This document shows, one piece after another, positions 41,791-50,479 of a DNA stretch of 64,000 nt. Source of the DNA: Suilimivivens aceti (GTDB lineage Bacteria; Bacillota; Clostridia; Lachnospirales; Lachnospiraceae); the NCBI RefSeq assembly GCF_025567405.1, contig NZ_JAOQKJ010000008.1, forward strand, positions 1-64,000. Reading direction: 5' to 3'. Both the position numbers and the translations under genes were made by a program. Under the pieces are notes generated by a model. That model did not search any database and was not told the origin of the DNA. It worked only from the letters and a program-made list of their open reading frames with translations. Each line of letters starts with the position of its first letter. Within the stretch, counting starts at the first letter, position 1.

Positions 41791-43159
41791 TTATATAATC
41801 TCCCTCTGTGGTATCCTTCAGTTCCCTCCGTACCAGAAAAAGGAACACCAGAATAAATATACAGCATACAACCCAGGTCACCGGTTCGCAGATACACACT
41901 GCGAAATAACCATACACTGGAACTACAAAAAGTGCAAATACCACCTTGCCGATCAGCTCCAGGCTGCTGCAGATCAGTGGCGATACGGAATGTCCCATGC
42001 CCTGCAGGCCGTTTCTGACGATCACAAGCACTGCCATGGGCGGTATCATGGGAATACTGATCTGCAGATACAGCGCTCCATTCCGGATCACCTCTCTGTT
42101 ATCACTTCCCGTGATCATCCTGACCGCATCCTCTGCCCCAAAGATTGTAAACAAAAGCGCTATGATCCACCATGCTCCGTACAGAGCAATTGCAGAAAGC
42201 ATGCCCCTGCCGATCCTGCTTCTCCTTTCAGCCCCCACATTCTGACTGACATACGTGGCTGTGCTGGTTCCAAGCGCAATCCCGGGAATATAAAATAGCT
42301 CTGCCAGCTTTCTGCCGCCTACCTGGGCTGTAATATACAGATTTCCTAGAGCATTGATACTGCCCTGAAGCACAACACTTCCTATATTATAAATAGCACT
42401 CATCAGCGCCATACTCATCCCGGCTCCAAGCATGCCTGCTACAAAGTCCTTTCCCGTATGCCTGTCCTTAGCAGAAAAGTGAAGCTGTGGATACCTTTTC
42501 AGAATCAGGATAAATGCCAGCAGTGCACTGACTGCCTGCGACAATATGGTCGCTGCTGCAGCTCCCCGGATTCCAAAATGAAAAGGTCCCATAAACAAAA
42601 TATCCAATATCACATTCAGAATACTGCTTGCCAGTAAAAAGAAAAGTGGTGCAATACTGTTTCCTACCGACTGCAGCATGGCTGATTCCATATTATAAGC
42701 CATAGTAAATGGTATACCAAGAAGTATGATCGTAAAGTACTGAAGCGCAGGCTGCAGCGTATCCTCCGGCACCTGCATGGCCACAAGAATGGGACTTCGA
42801 AGCAGCAAAAACAAAATCATCATAAGAAAAGCAAAGCTCGTGGACAGTATTGTCATCCAGCATACCGACTGTCTGAGTCTTTTCTGATTTCCTGCCCCAA
42901 AGCTTCTGCTGACAGAAAGTGCCAGCCCGTTATTCATTCCAAATGCAAAGTTGGTCAGCAGACTATACAGTGCGGAGGTAACTCCTATCTGAGCCAGGGC
43001 ACTATCTCCAAGCAGATGCCCTGCTATGGCAGTATCTGCCAGATTATACAGCTGTTGTAACAGGTTTCCCATGAACAACGGCATAGCAAATACCAGTAAC
43101 AGCCGGAAAGAATTTCCCCCTGTCATATCAAGAACACGTGCTTCTTTTGTCTTTTCCAT
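41777..43159 (-). CDS. MATE family efflux transporter (second copy)
   Basis: 460 residues from MEKTKEARVLDMTGGNSFRL; a longer in-frame start would run into the promoter region of the divergent AraC gene. Twelve membrane helices. The N-terminal repeat has PLFMGNLLQQLYNLADTAIA and the second repeat begins near 245 with FVAGMLGAGMSMALMSAIYN. It is only distantly similar to the MATE gene at 37925. It is divergent from an AraC-family regulator, about 110 bases apart, and that regulator is the obvious candidate to control it. Confidence 0.92.
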   Translation of the reverse strand: MEKTKEARVLDMTGGNSFRLLLVFAMPLFMGNLLQQLYNLADTAIAGHLLGDSALAQIGVTSALYSLLTNFAFGMNNGLALSVSRSFGAGNQKRLRQSVCWMTILSTSFAFLMMILFLLLRSPILVAMQVPEDTLQPALQYFTIILLGIPFTMAYNMESAMLQSVGNSIAPLFFLLASSILNVILDILFMGPFHFGIRGAAAATILSQAVSALLAFILILKRYPQLHFSAKDRHTGKDFVAGMLGAGMSMALMSAIYNIGSVVLQGSINALGNLYITAQVGGRKLAELFYIPGIALGTSTATYVSQNVGAERRSRIGRGMLSAIALYGAWWIIALLFTIFGAEDAVRMITGSDNREVIRNGALYLQISIPMIPPMAVLVIVRNGLQGMGHSVSPLICSSLELIGKVVFALFVVPVYGYFAVCICEPVTWVVCCIFILVFLFLVRRELKDTTEGDYINETI

Positions 43160-43268
43160 CGTAATCCTGCTTTCCTTCTTTTTTCTACATTGTAACGAAA
43201 AAGAAGGCTTTCTGCTTTTCCAAAAGCGGTGTATACTATAACAAAAGCGACAAAAGAGGTTCATCTCT

Positions 43269-44180
43269 ATGATTCAGACACGAAATTATGTTACCGTTGA
43301 TTTTCAGGGAAAGGAGATCCCCTCAGGGCACCTGCGTCCCTTTAACCTGACTGCCAATGATGGAGATATCCACCAATATGCAACTGACTGTATCATTGCC
43401 CACTGGCATCAGGAAATGGAAGTTTTCATTTCCACCAGAGGGCAGGTTCGGATCGGCATTGAAGATCAGGAATATCTGGTCAGGGAAGGAGAAGGCTGCT
43501 TTATCAATTCGGACATTCTGCACTCCTTCACTCCTGTCGATGCCTCACCATGTACTTATCATTCCTTCGTTTTCGACACCGGTATTGTTGGTGGTGCCCC
43601 CGGAAGCGTTTTTGATACCTCCTGTGTCCGTCCTCTGCTGGAAAGCGGGATTCCCTACCTTCAGTTTACCCCCTGCAAAGAAGATGCTCCTTTTTATGAT
43701 AATTTTTCTCTGGCTTTTGAAGCCTGCAGAAATGAGAACCCCGGCTATGAATTTGATGTCCGGACTGCTCTTTCCAAAATCCTGCTGTTTCTGAATCAAA
43801 AAATAAGCCCCGTTTCCGGGGCAAAAGCTTCTTCCATACAGGAACAGCATATGAAGCAAATGTTACTTTTTATTGACCGTCATCTCTCAGAATCCTTTGG
43901 TGTTGCCGAGCTTGCCGGCAGCGTCAACATCTGTGAGCGGGAATGTCAGCGGATCTTTCAACGCTATCTGCATTACCGCCCCATGGAATATGTCCGCCGG
44001 AAACGGATCTATACCTCTGCTGCAAAGCTGCTGTCCTGCGATTCCCTTGTGACCGATGTGGCCTTTGAATACGGCTTTGCGAGCCCAAGTCACTATACCA
44101 AACAGTTCCGGGAACTGATGGGAATGACACCAACCGAGTACAGACGGCTGAATTTATCTGCCATTCAGTTGCCCGGGTGA
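43269..44180 (+). CDS. AraC family transcriptional regulator with N-terminal cupin
   Basis: 303 residues. The N-terminal cupin sensor (about 20-110) has IIAHWHQEMEVFISTRGQVR, VREGEGCFINSDILHSF and PCTYHSFVFD. The C-terminal double helix-turn-helix (about 195-295) has SVNICERECQRIFQRYLHYR and the signature VTDVAFEYGFASPSHYTKQF with REL-MGMTPTEYR. It faces the MATE/HAD operon across a 110-base shared promoter region, so autoregulation and control of that operon are inferred. The inducer is unknown. Confidence 0.92.
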   Translation: MIQTRNYVTVDFQGKEIPSGHLRPFNLTANDGDIHQYATDCIIAHWHQEMEVFISTRGQVRIGIEDQEYLVREGEGCFINSDILHSFTPVDASPCTYHSFVFDTGIVGGAPGSVFDTSCVRPLLESGIPYLQFTPCKEDAPFYDNFSLAFEACRNENPGYEFDVRTALSKILLFLNQKISPVSGAKASSIQEQHMKQMLLFIDRHLSESFGVAELAGSVNICERECQRIFQRYLHYRPMEYVRRKRIYTSAAKLLSCDSLVTDVAFEYGFASPSHYTKQFRELMGMTPTEYRRLNLSAIQLPG

Positions 44181-44195
44181 TCCTATGATGTCATT

Positions 44196-44300
44196 TCAGG
44201 TGGAATTTCCAGTGATTTTAAAGCCATTGGCATCTGCATACTCCTTTAACCGGCGGTACCCATTCACAATATCATCTCCTCCACTTTTAGAACACAGCAT
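44196..44300 (-). pseudogene. Short protein-like fragment, possible regulator C-terminus
   Basis: The 34-codon frame reads MLCSKSGGDDIVNGYRRLKE, then YADANGFKITGNST-stop. NGYRRLKEYADANGF resembles the helix near the end of effector-binding domains of MerR-type regulators. There is no ribosome binding site and a TGA lies immediately upstream in frame. It is most likely the remains of a lost gene, but chance similarity is possible. Confidence 0.3.
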
Positions 44301-44384
44301 CAGAATATGCTTTCAAGAAAATAAACATAAAGAGAAACAACCGCCCACAAAGTGGTTGACCTCTCGGAATACGTTTATATTTTT

Positions 44385-45152
44385 CTACCAGTCTGATCCC
44401 CAGTCATCATATCCGGAGTCCCAGCTGGAATCTGAATCCCAGCTCGAGTCCGAATCCCAGCTGGAATCCCAGGAGCTGTCATCATCACTGCTGTCGTAGC
44501 TGCTGTCATCACTGTAATCATAGCTGCCATCATCACTGTCATTATAATCATCATAATTACTTTCATAATTATAGCTGCTGCCAGAATAATCTGAAGAGCT
44601 GTCACTGAAAAGAAGACCACAGGATCCGATTCCAATAACGATCAGGGCGATCAATATATAGAGTCCCAGTCTCCCCTTATTATTGTTCCTGTCTCCCGAG
44701 CTGCTGTTATGACTGACAGGCTTCTGCGCTGCTGCACTTTTCTGATTTGCTGCCGATCCTTTATTAACGCTCGCTGCTCTCTGCCCTGCCTTCTGGATAG
44801 CAACCCGCTCCTTCATCTTCGTATACAGCTCGTTTACGGCATAGGCTTCATCATCGCCCTTATAACGGACCATCCTTTTGCCGTCTGCACCATTCTTATA
44901 TACTACAAAGGTGCCATCCTTTTCATCCTTATAAATACCAAATGCCTTAGCCCCCTTGTAATCCTCCCCGATAAATGTCCGCATCTCATCAAGCGGCAGC
45001 TTCATCTCTTTCGCCCATGCCTTTAATTCCTCTATCGTCTGCGGAATATCATTGGCCTGCCTTACATAATGACTGTTGACACCACCACAGTTTGGACATG
45101 TTTTGTCAAAATCATTGATCCACGCACCACACCATTCACATTCGATTCTCAT
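44385..45152 (-). CDS. Zinc-ribbon membrane protein with Ser/Asp/Trp-rich repeat tail
   Basis: 255 residues. An N-terminal zinc ribbon CEWCGAWINDFDKTCPNCG (residues 5-23) comes first, then a compact domain (about 35-115) with DEMRTFIGEDYKGAKAFGIY. A disordered Ala/Lys/Ser linker and one membrane helix (about 165-183, GLYILIALIVIGIGSCGLLF) follow. The outer tail of about 70 residues consists almost only of Ser, Asp, Tyr and Trp, ending in repeats of SSWDSD. By topology the ribbon is cytoplasmic and the acidic tail lies outside, where it could bind Ca2+ or cell-wall material. I know of no named function. Confidence 0.72.
   Translation of the reverse strand: MRIECEWCGAWINDFDKTCPNCGGVNSHYVRQANDIPQTIEELKAWAKEMKLPLDEMRTFIGEDYKGAKAFGIYKDEKDGTFVVYKNGADGKRMVRYKGDDEAYAVNELYTKMKERVAIQKAGQRAASVNKGSAANQKSAAAQKPVSHNSSSGDRNNNKGRLGLYILIALIVIGIGSCGLLFSDSSSDYSGSSYNYESNYDDYNDSDDGSYDYSDDSSYDSSDDDSSWDSSWDSDSSWDSDSSWDSGYDDWGSDW
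44416..44469. repeat. Three 18-bp tandem repeats in the acidic tail
   Basis: Units begin at 44416, 44434 and 44452, with the consensus GAATCCCAGCTGGAATCC. They encode repeated DSSWDS units of the tail at 44385. Units differ at up to three bases, so the array may vary in copy number between strains. Confidence 0.8.
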
Positions 45153-45501
45153 TTGCTCCCCCTTACCGTATAATCCTGTATTTTATAGTATCAGCTGCCA
45201 AGTGTTCTACGGGATAATATGTGTTTGAACCTAGACACTGGCAATACGGCATGCCGCACTCTTCCCAGAACTGATACTTATATTATTATACACGTAAAAA
45301 GAAGCCCGGGCAATTATTTTTCTGACAAACGGGAGTTTGTAGACGGCTGTATTGCCGGTGGCCAGTTGATATCTCTCTGTCAAAATGGTAAAATGAGAAA
45401 AAATCTCAGAGAAGCTGGAACATAACAAACATGCACTGCTTCACATATGGAACTCCTGAAACCGGGAGAACTTTGAAAGACAATATCAAGGAGGATTTCC
45501 C
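45153..45501. other. Intergenic region between the divergent zinc-ribbon and DUF5058 genes
   Basis: This 349-base stretch holds the promoter at 45366-45394 and no convincing gene. A 65-codon open frame on the minus strand (45231-45428) lacks a ribosome binding site and any family resemblance. An inverted CCTGAAACCGGGAGAAC-like stretch near 45460 is too weak to call. Confidence 0.6.
45366..45394 (+). promoter_or_regulatory. Promoter of the DUF5058-M20 operon
   Basis: TTGATA (45366-45371) and TAAAAT (45389-45394) are 17 bases apart and are followed by a leader of about 100 bases. Confidence 0.6.
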
Positions 45502-46257
45502 ATGAACATTCTGTCTTTACTGAACAGCGTCCCTTTGTATGGGATCTGTGGCGGCATTATTGCCTTTGTTGCCGTCGTATGCATCGTTTTTCTTATCCGC
45601 GCTTACCGGGCCGGTGTCTCCATTGGCATGGATCGGACCAGGTTAAAGCAGGTGATCCTGTCAAGCGCCACCTTTTCGGTGCTGCCAAGTGTCGGCATCC
45701 TGCTTGGTGTGATCGCCCTGTCCGGAAGCCTTGGTACCCCATGGCCCTGGCTCAGGCTTTCTGTGATCGGCGCCCTGCACTATGAAACCCAGGTTGCCCA
45801 GGCAGCAGCGGAACAGGTTGGTATGACCTCGCTCTCCGCCCGTGAAATGACACCCCAGAATTTTGTTACTATTGCTCTTCTTATGAGTATCTGTATCATC
45901 TGGGGAATGGTGCTTTCCGTTATTTTCAACAAAGGTTATCTGAAAAAGCTGCAGAAAAACACTAAGAAAGGAAGCGCTCAGGGCGGCTTTGGTGATCATG
46001 CGATGAGTGCCATGTTCATTGGACTTGTTTCTGCTTATATCGGCAGCTACATCGGCGGCTTTGTTTCTGGAAATGGTCTGTTTACTTTTTCCGGAAGTAT
46101 CCTTCCCCTTATCGTAGTTGCGGTTTCCGGCCTTGCCATGGCACTTTGCCTGTATCTTTCTGAAAAGAAGAAAAAGGTCTGGATCGACAGCTTCTCCATT
46201 GCCGGCAGCATGCTCCTTGGCATGGCAGCCGCTGTCTTAGCAAATCTGTACTTATAA
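45502..46257 (+). CDS. DUF5058 family membrane protein
   Basis: 251 residues. About six membrane helices in two groups are separated by a loop with LGTPWPWLRLSVIGALHYET and AREMTPQNFVTIALL, features I recall from DUF5058. The second group begins near 165 (DHAMSAMFIGLVSAYIGSYI). AAGGAGG precedes the ATG. The next gene, another membrane protein, starts 16 bases on, and an M20 peptidase overlaps that. The trio suggests a two-component permease that delivers a peptide or N-acyl amino acid to the hydrolase. This is inferred from gene order only. Confidence 0.82.
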   Translation: MNILSLLNSVPLYGICGGIIAFVAVVCIVFLIRAYRAGVSIGMDRTRLKQVILSSATFSVLPSVGILLGVIALSGSLGTPWPWLRLSVIGALHYETQVAQAAAEQVGMTSLSAREMTPQNFVTIALLMSICIIWGMVLSVIFNKGYLKKLQKNTKKGSAQGGFGDHAMSAMFIGLVSAYIGSYIGGFVSGNGLFTFSGSILPLIVVAVSGLAMALCLYLSEKKKKVWIDSFSIAGSMLLGMAAAVLANLYL

Positions 46258-46272
46258 GGAGGCGAATCTTAC

Positions 46273-46986
46273 ATGAATAACGAATCTTTTGAAAAATACA
46301 ATGCCGGGACCCATATCCTCGGAAGAGTCTTTTCCGTTATCACACTGGTTCTTCTGGTTGGCGCTCCCTTTATGATCGGTCTGTTCCTTGGTGCCATGCC
46401 AGACCTTCCTGCCGTTGGCAAAGGCTTCCTTTCTGTAGGAATTATCTGGTTTGTGAGCAGTATCGTGGAATTTCTTGTTTATACGCCCATGCTGGGTGCA
46501 GGTGGCGGCTATCTGGCCTTTATCACGGGAAATCTAATCAACATGAAGATCCCCTGTGCCATCAATGCCAGGGATCAGGTTGGAGCCAAAAGCGGTACCC
46601 CGGAAAATGAGATCATCTCCACTCTTTCCATTGCAGCCTCTTCCCTTGTTACGATTCTGGTACTGGCTCTCGGCGTCCTTTTACTGGTGCCGCTCCAGCC
46701 TGTTTTACAGAGCGAAGTACTGCAGCCCGCTTTTGAAAATGTAGTGCCAGCCCTTTTTGGTGCCATGGCCTATAAGTATTTCCGCGGAAACCTGAAAATT
46801 GCAGCCGCTCCTCTTGTCCTGATGAGCCTTTTGTTTATCCTGGTTCCTTCCCTGACAGGTTCCACCAGTTTTATGATCATTCCTTCCGGCGGTCTTGCGA
46901 TTGGTATCGCTTTTCTCTTCTACCGCCAAAAGGCAAAGGCTCTGGCACAGGAAACTGATCTCCATATGAAAGCAGGTGACAAATGA
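46273..46986 (+). CDS. Integral membrane protein, partner of the DUF5058 protein
   Basis: 237 residues with about seven hydrophobic helices. A polar segment NLINMKIPCAINARDQVGAK, then SGTPENEIISTLSIAASSLV, lies mid-protein and could contribute to a substrate path. The end is basic and cytoplasmic. It is translationally coupled on both sides: AAGGAGG lies 16 bases after the preceding gene, and its stop overlaps the start of the M20 gene (ATGA). I recall this protein as a regular neighbour of DUF5058, but it has no informative family name. A paired-permease role is inferred. Confidence 0.75.
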   Translation: MNNESFEKYNAGTHILGRVFSVITLVLLVGAPFMIGLFLGAMPDLPAVGKGFLSVGIIWFVSSIVEFLVYTPMLGAGGGYLAFITGNLINMKIPCAINARDQVGAKSGTPENEIISTLSIAASSLVTILVLALGVLLLVPLQPVLQSEVLQPAFENVVPALFGAMAYKYFRGNLKIAAAPLVLMSLLFILVPSLTGSTSFMIIPSGGLAIGIAFLFYRQKAKALAQETDLHMKAGDK

Positions 46987-48428
46987 TGAAAACAATTTTA
47001 CTGATCCTTGCAGCAGTCCTTGCTCTTCTTATTGTTCTGCTGCTTATCGCTGTGATCCATACCCTTCTGATTCCTTCAAGGAAGTCCTCCTATACCGCAC
47101 CAAAGGAAACAGAAAAAGCCAGGATGCTTGCAGAAAAGCTTTCCCGGATGATCCAGTATGATACAACCTCACATGCAGGAGTCCATGAAGAGGAAAAATT
47201 TCTCAGCTTCCACAAGCTCCTGGAGGAGCTGTTTCCACTCGTCCACAAACAGCTTGAAAAAACAGTGATCGAAGGAAACCTTCTCTATTACTGGAAGGGA
47301 GAAAGCCGCGAAAACCCAATCCTTCTGATGAGCCATCAGGATGTGGTCCCTGCAGAGGGTGAATGGAGCCATGCTCCTTTTTCTGGTGACATTGCGGACG
47401 GAAAGGTCTGGGGAAGAGGCGCCTCCGACACCAAATGTTCTGTCATGGCCTTTTTCCAGGCTGTGGAAGAGCTGCTTGCTGAAGGCTATACACCCGCCTG
47501 TGATGTTTATCTGGCTTCCTCCTGCACAGAAGAGTGGGGCGGTGACGGTGCTCCAAAGATCGTAGCTGAGCTGCAGAAAAGAGGCATCCGCCTTTTTCTG
47601 GTCTGTGATGAAGGCGGCGGCATCATTACCGATCCGATCGGTGGTATCAGGGGTAATTTTGCCATGGTCGGTGTTTTTGAAAAGGGCAAGGCAGATGTGA
47701 AATTTACTGCCAGGTCCACAGGTGGGCATGCCAGTGCTCCCGGCAAAAACACCCCCATTCCAAGACTTGCTGCCTTTGTCAATGAAGTCGAAAAGCATAC
47801 TCCCTTCCAGCGCAGATTTTCACCTGAGGTATCTGCCATGTTCCGGAAGCTGGCTCCTTATGCCCCCTTCCCATTAAAGCTGGTATTTGGCAATCTCTGG
47901 CTCTTTTCTCCGGTATTAAAGCCACTCCTTGGCAGCATCAGTGCCCAGGCCGGTGCTATGCTGCAGACTACGATTGCCTTTACCATGCAGTCCGGCTCCG
48001 ATGCCTGCAATGTGATCCCACAGGAGGCAAGTGTCAGTGCCAACATGCGTTTTATCCCCCATCAGGGACAAAAAGAAAGCCTTTCCATTATGGAAAAGCT
48101 CGCTTCAAAATATGGTCTTACGATGGAAGTACTGCATGCCAATGATTATTCCACGCCGGTTGATATAAACGGCTCTGCCTTCCGTCAGGTTGAGTCTGTG
48201 ATCGCAGAGACCTTTCCGGGTCTTCCTGTCAGTCCCTACGTCATGACCGGCGCTACAGATGCCCAGTTCTATCAGTGTATCTGTGACAGCTGTATCCGCT
48301 TTGCTCCTGTTATTTATGGTCCTGAGCAGATGAAAGGCATGCATGGCCTGAATGAAAATATTGTTTACAACTGTCTGCCGGGCGCAGTCAGCTTTTATCA
48401 GAATCTGATCCGTGCCCAGCGTAAGTAG
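46983..48428 (+). CDS. M20 family metallopeptidase, membrane-anchored (PM20D1-like)
   Basis: 481 residues. An N-terminal membrane helix (about 4-28) tethers the catalytic domain. Metal-site motifs: LLMSHQDVVPAEGEW (His/Asp), GRGASDTKCSVMAFF (Asp), SSCTEEWGGDGA (catalytic Glu pair) and LVCDEGGGI. The dimerisation domain includes ARSTGGHASAPGKNTPIPRL. The C-terminal metal ligand region is MKGMHGLNENIVY. The family cleaves dipeptides or N-acyl amino acids. It ends 41 bases inside the convergent PP-loop gene. It is coupled to the two membrane-protein genes upstream. Confidence 0.92.
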   Translation: MMKTILLILAAVLALLIVLLLIAVIHTLLIPSRKSSYTAPKETEKARMLAEKLSRMIQYDTTSHAGVHEEEKFLSFHKLLEELFPLVHKQLEKTVIEGNLLYYWKGESRENPILLMSHQDVVPAEGEWSHAPFSGDIADGKVWGRGASDTKCSVMAFFQAVEELLAEGYTPACDVYLASSCTEEWGGDGAPKIVAELQKRGIRLFLVCDEGGGIITDPIGGIRGNFAMVGVFEKGKADVKFTARSTGGHASAPGKNTPIPRLAAFVNEVEKHTPFQRRFSPEVSAMFRKLAPYAPFPLKLVFGNLWLFSPVLKPLLGSISAQAGAMLQTTIAFTMQSGSDACNVIPQEASVSANMRFIPHQGQKESLSIMEKLASKYGLTMEVLHANDYSTPVDINGSAFRQVESVIAETFPGLPVSPYVMTGATDAQFYQCICDSCIRFAPVIYGPEQMKGMHGLNENIVYNCLPGAVSFYQNLIRAQRK

Positions 48429-49557
48429 TAAGGAAATGATGGGTGACCCCATCCTGCTTATAAGCAATTACAGTACTTAAATTTACATTTTCCACACTGC
48501 GGAAAATATTCTTTTCAATCACAGGGTTCTTTTCGGCAAGCTCATGGATCAGTTCCTTGATCTCAGCCCGTTTAGAACCCTTTTCTGTGCCGCCGCAGGA
48601 TGCACAGTTCTCTGTAAACCTGCAGGCACACTGGATAAAGTGCAGTTCATTATAGTGCATCCACTTGATGATATCCGCTTCCCGGATCAGGTACAGCGGC
48701 CTGATCAGCTCCATGCCTTCGAAATTGGTGCTGTGAAGCTTTGGCATCATCGTCTGGATCTGTGCTCCGTAGAGCATTCCCATCAGGATCGTTTCGATCA
48801 CATCATCAAAGTGATGTCCAAGTGCGATCTTATTACAGCCAAGCTCCTTTGCCTTGCTGTACAGATAGCCTCTTCTCATACGGGCGCACAGATAGCAGGG
48901 GGATTCTGTGATATCTGCTACCGTGTCAAAGATCTCCGTTTTAAAAACAGTGACCGGCACCTCCAGAAGCTTTGCATTGTTCAGGATCGTCTGATAATTC
49001 AGTTCATTATAGCCGGGGTTCATCACGAGATATACTACTTCAAAATTCTTTTTTCCATGACGCTCAAGCTCCTGAAAAAGCTTGGCCATCAGCATGGAAT
49101 CCTTACCGCCTGATATACAGACAGCGATCCTATCCCCATCCTGGATCAGTTCATATTCATTGATCGCTTTGGTAAATTTACGCCAGATCTCCTTACGGAA
49201 TTTCTTGACTATGCTCCGCTCTGCTTCCTCGCAGCGGTCCAGCTTATCCTCTTCCTTTTCCATCAGCTTCTGCAGCTTATAACGAAGATAAGAATGAAAG
49301 CCGCCATCTATACTGTAGATCTCATAGCCCTGCCCTGACAGCTCTTCTGCAATATCATCACTCTTCTGCCCCGTATAACAGATCAGGTAGACCGGTCTGT
49401 CCTTTGGCACTCTGTCAAGCTCATCCATGAAATCCTCGTGGAAAATATGAATGGCACCCGGATAGGTTTCTCTTTTGTAGTCTTCTTCACTTCTGATATC
49501 AATGACCAGCTTTTCCCCTGCATCCTCTATCAGAGCCTGTATCGTTTTTCTTTCCAT
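48388..49557 (-). CDS. Rhodanese-PP-loop fusion, TtcA-like tRNA thiolation protein
   Basis: 389 residues from MERKTIQALIED. The N-terminal rhodanese domain (about 1-100) has active Cys60 in LICYTGQKSDD. The C-terminal ATP-pyrophosphatase domain has SGGKDS (149-154), CYLCARMRRG (Cys221 and Cys224) and FTENCASCGG, the cysteine sets expected for an Fe-S-dependent TtcA/TtuA thiolase. The rhodanese part could hand sulfur to the PP-loop part. A longer start at 49578 would overlap the tcdA gene. The gene starts four bases after tcdA, a gene also acting on tRNA. Its 3' end overlaps the M20 gene by 41 bases. Confidence 0.87.
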   Translation of the reverse strand: MERKTIQALIEDAGEKLVIDIRSEEDYKRETYPGAIHIFHEDFMDELDRVPKDRPVYLICYTGQKSDDIAEELSGQGYEIYSIDGGFHSYLRYKLQKLMEKEEDKLDRCEEAERSIVKKFRKEIWRKFTKAINEYELIQDGDRIAVCISGGKDSMLMAKLFQELERHGKKNFEVVYLVMNPGYNELNYQTILNNAKLLEVPVTVFKTEIFDTVADITESPCYLCARMRRGYLYSKAKELGCNKIALGHHFDDVIETILMGMLYGAQIQTMMPKLHSTNFEGMELIRPLYLIREADIIKWMHYNELHFIQCACRFTENCASCGGTEKGSKRAEIKELIHELAEKNPVIEKNIFRSVENVNLSTVIAYKQDGVTHHFLTTYAGHGSDSDKS

Positions 49558-49561
49558 GTTC

Positions 49562-50335
49562 TCAACCCTTTTTATCATGTCTGATCCCTGTCAGATCCTT
49601 CACTACCTCTGAAGCAATGATAAGACCAGCTGCAGACGGTACAAAGGAAGTGCTTCCCGGAATGGCCCGTCTGACAGTACATGTCCTCTGGGTCCCGGGT
49701 GGGCAGACACAGTGTGTTCTGCAGCTGTTCTGTGTATCCTCGACCGGCTTCATGGCCTCTTCCCTGGAATACAGCACCTTCAGCTTCTTTACACCCCGCT
49801 TCTTTAATTCACGCCGCATTACCTTTGCAAGCGGGCAGACACTCGTCTTGTAAATATCTTCAATGCACAGCTCTGTGGGATTCAGCTTGTTTCCAACTCC
49901 CATACAGCTGATCACCGGAACGCCTGCTTCCTTTGCCTGCATGATGATCTGAAGCTTTGCAGTTACGGTATCTACCGCATCTACTACATAATCATAGGAA
50001 GTAAAATCAAAATCCCCGGCATTCTCCGGCAGGAAAAAGCAGTTATACACATTCACCTGTGCCTGTGGATTAATAGAAAGGATCCTCTCCTTCATCACTT
50101 CTGTTTTGTATTTTCCTATAGTCTGCCTGGTTGCTATGATCTGACGGTTCAGATTAGTCAGACAGATCTTATCATCATCCACCAGCGTAAAGCTTCCTAC
50201 ACCGCTCCTGACAAGCGCTTCTGCCACATAGCCTCCTACACCTCCGATTCCAAAGATTGCCACATGGGTCTTCTCCAGATGCTCGAGGGCTTCTCTTCCC
50301 AGTAAAAGCTCTGTTCTTGAAAACTGATTTAACAT
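49562..50335 (-). CDS. tcdA: tRNA threonylcarbamoyladenosine dehydratase (TcdA/CsdL, ThiF family)
   Basis: 257 residues from the ATG after ACGGAGGAAAT; the longer in-frame start is unlikely. The ThiF/E1-like fold has the nucleotide motif FGIGGVGGYVAEALVRSGVG (28-47), DDDKICLTNLNRQI, and the catalytic-region CVCPPGTQRTCTVR and PGSTSFVPSAAGL near the end. It cyclises t6A to ct6A at position 37 of tRNAs, using ATP. The downstream gene is the rhodanese/PP-loop fusion four bases away, so the pair is a tRNA-modification operon. Confidence 0.9.
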   Translation of the reverse strand: MLNQFSRTELLLGREALEHLEKTHVAIFGIGGVGGYVAEALVRSGVGSFTLVDDDKICLTNLNRQIIATRQTIGKYKTEVMKERILSINPQAQVNVYNCFFLPENAGDFDFTSYDYVVDAVDTVTAKLQIIMQAKEAGVPVISCMGVGNKLNPTELCIEDIYKTSVCPLAKVMRRELKKRGVKKLKVLYSREEAMKPVEDTQNSCRTHCVCPPGTQRTCTVRRAIPGSTSFVPSAAGLIIASEVVKDLTGIRHDKKG

Positions 50336-50479
50336 TGATTTATTTCCTCCGTTGCAATGCTCATTGTAACATCTACTTTCCCTGCTGGCAACGTGTTTTA
50401 CACACAGCAAGATGACGGATCCCCTTTCTATTCAGGCTGATCCGTCATCACTGGTTTCACGTACTTCTTTTTATTCTTT

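Noticed and set aside
45231..45428. 65-codon minus-strand ORF in the gap before the DUF5058 operon
   Set aside because: No ribosome binding site and no family resemblance; it overlaps the promoter of the DUF5058 operon.
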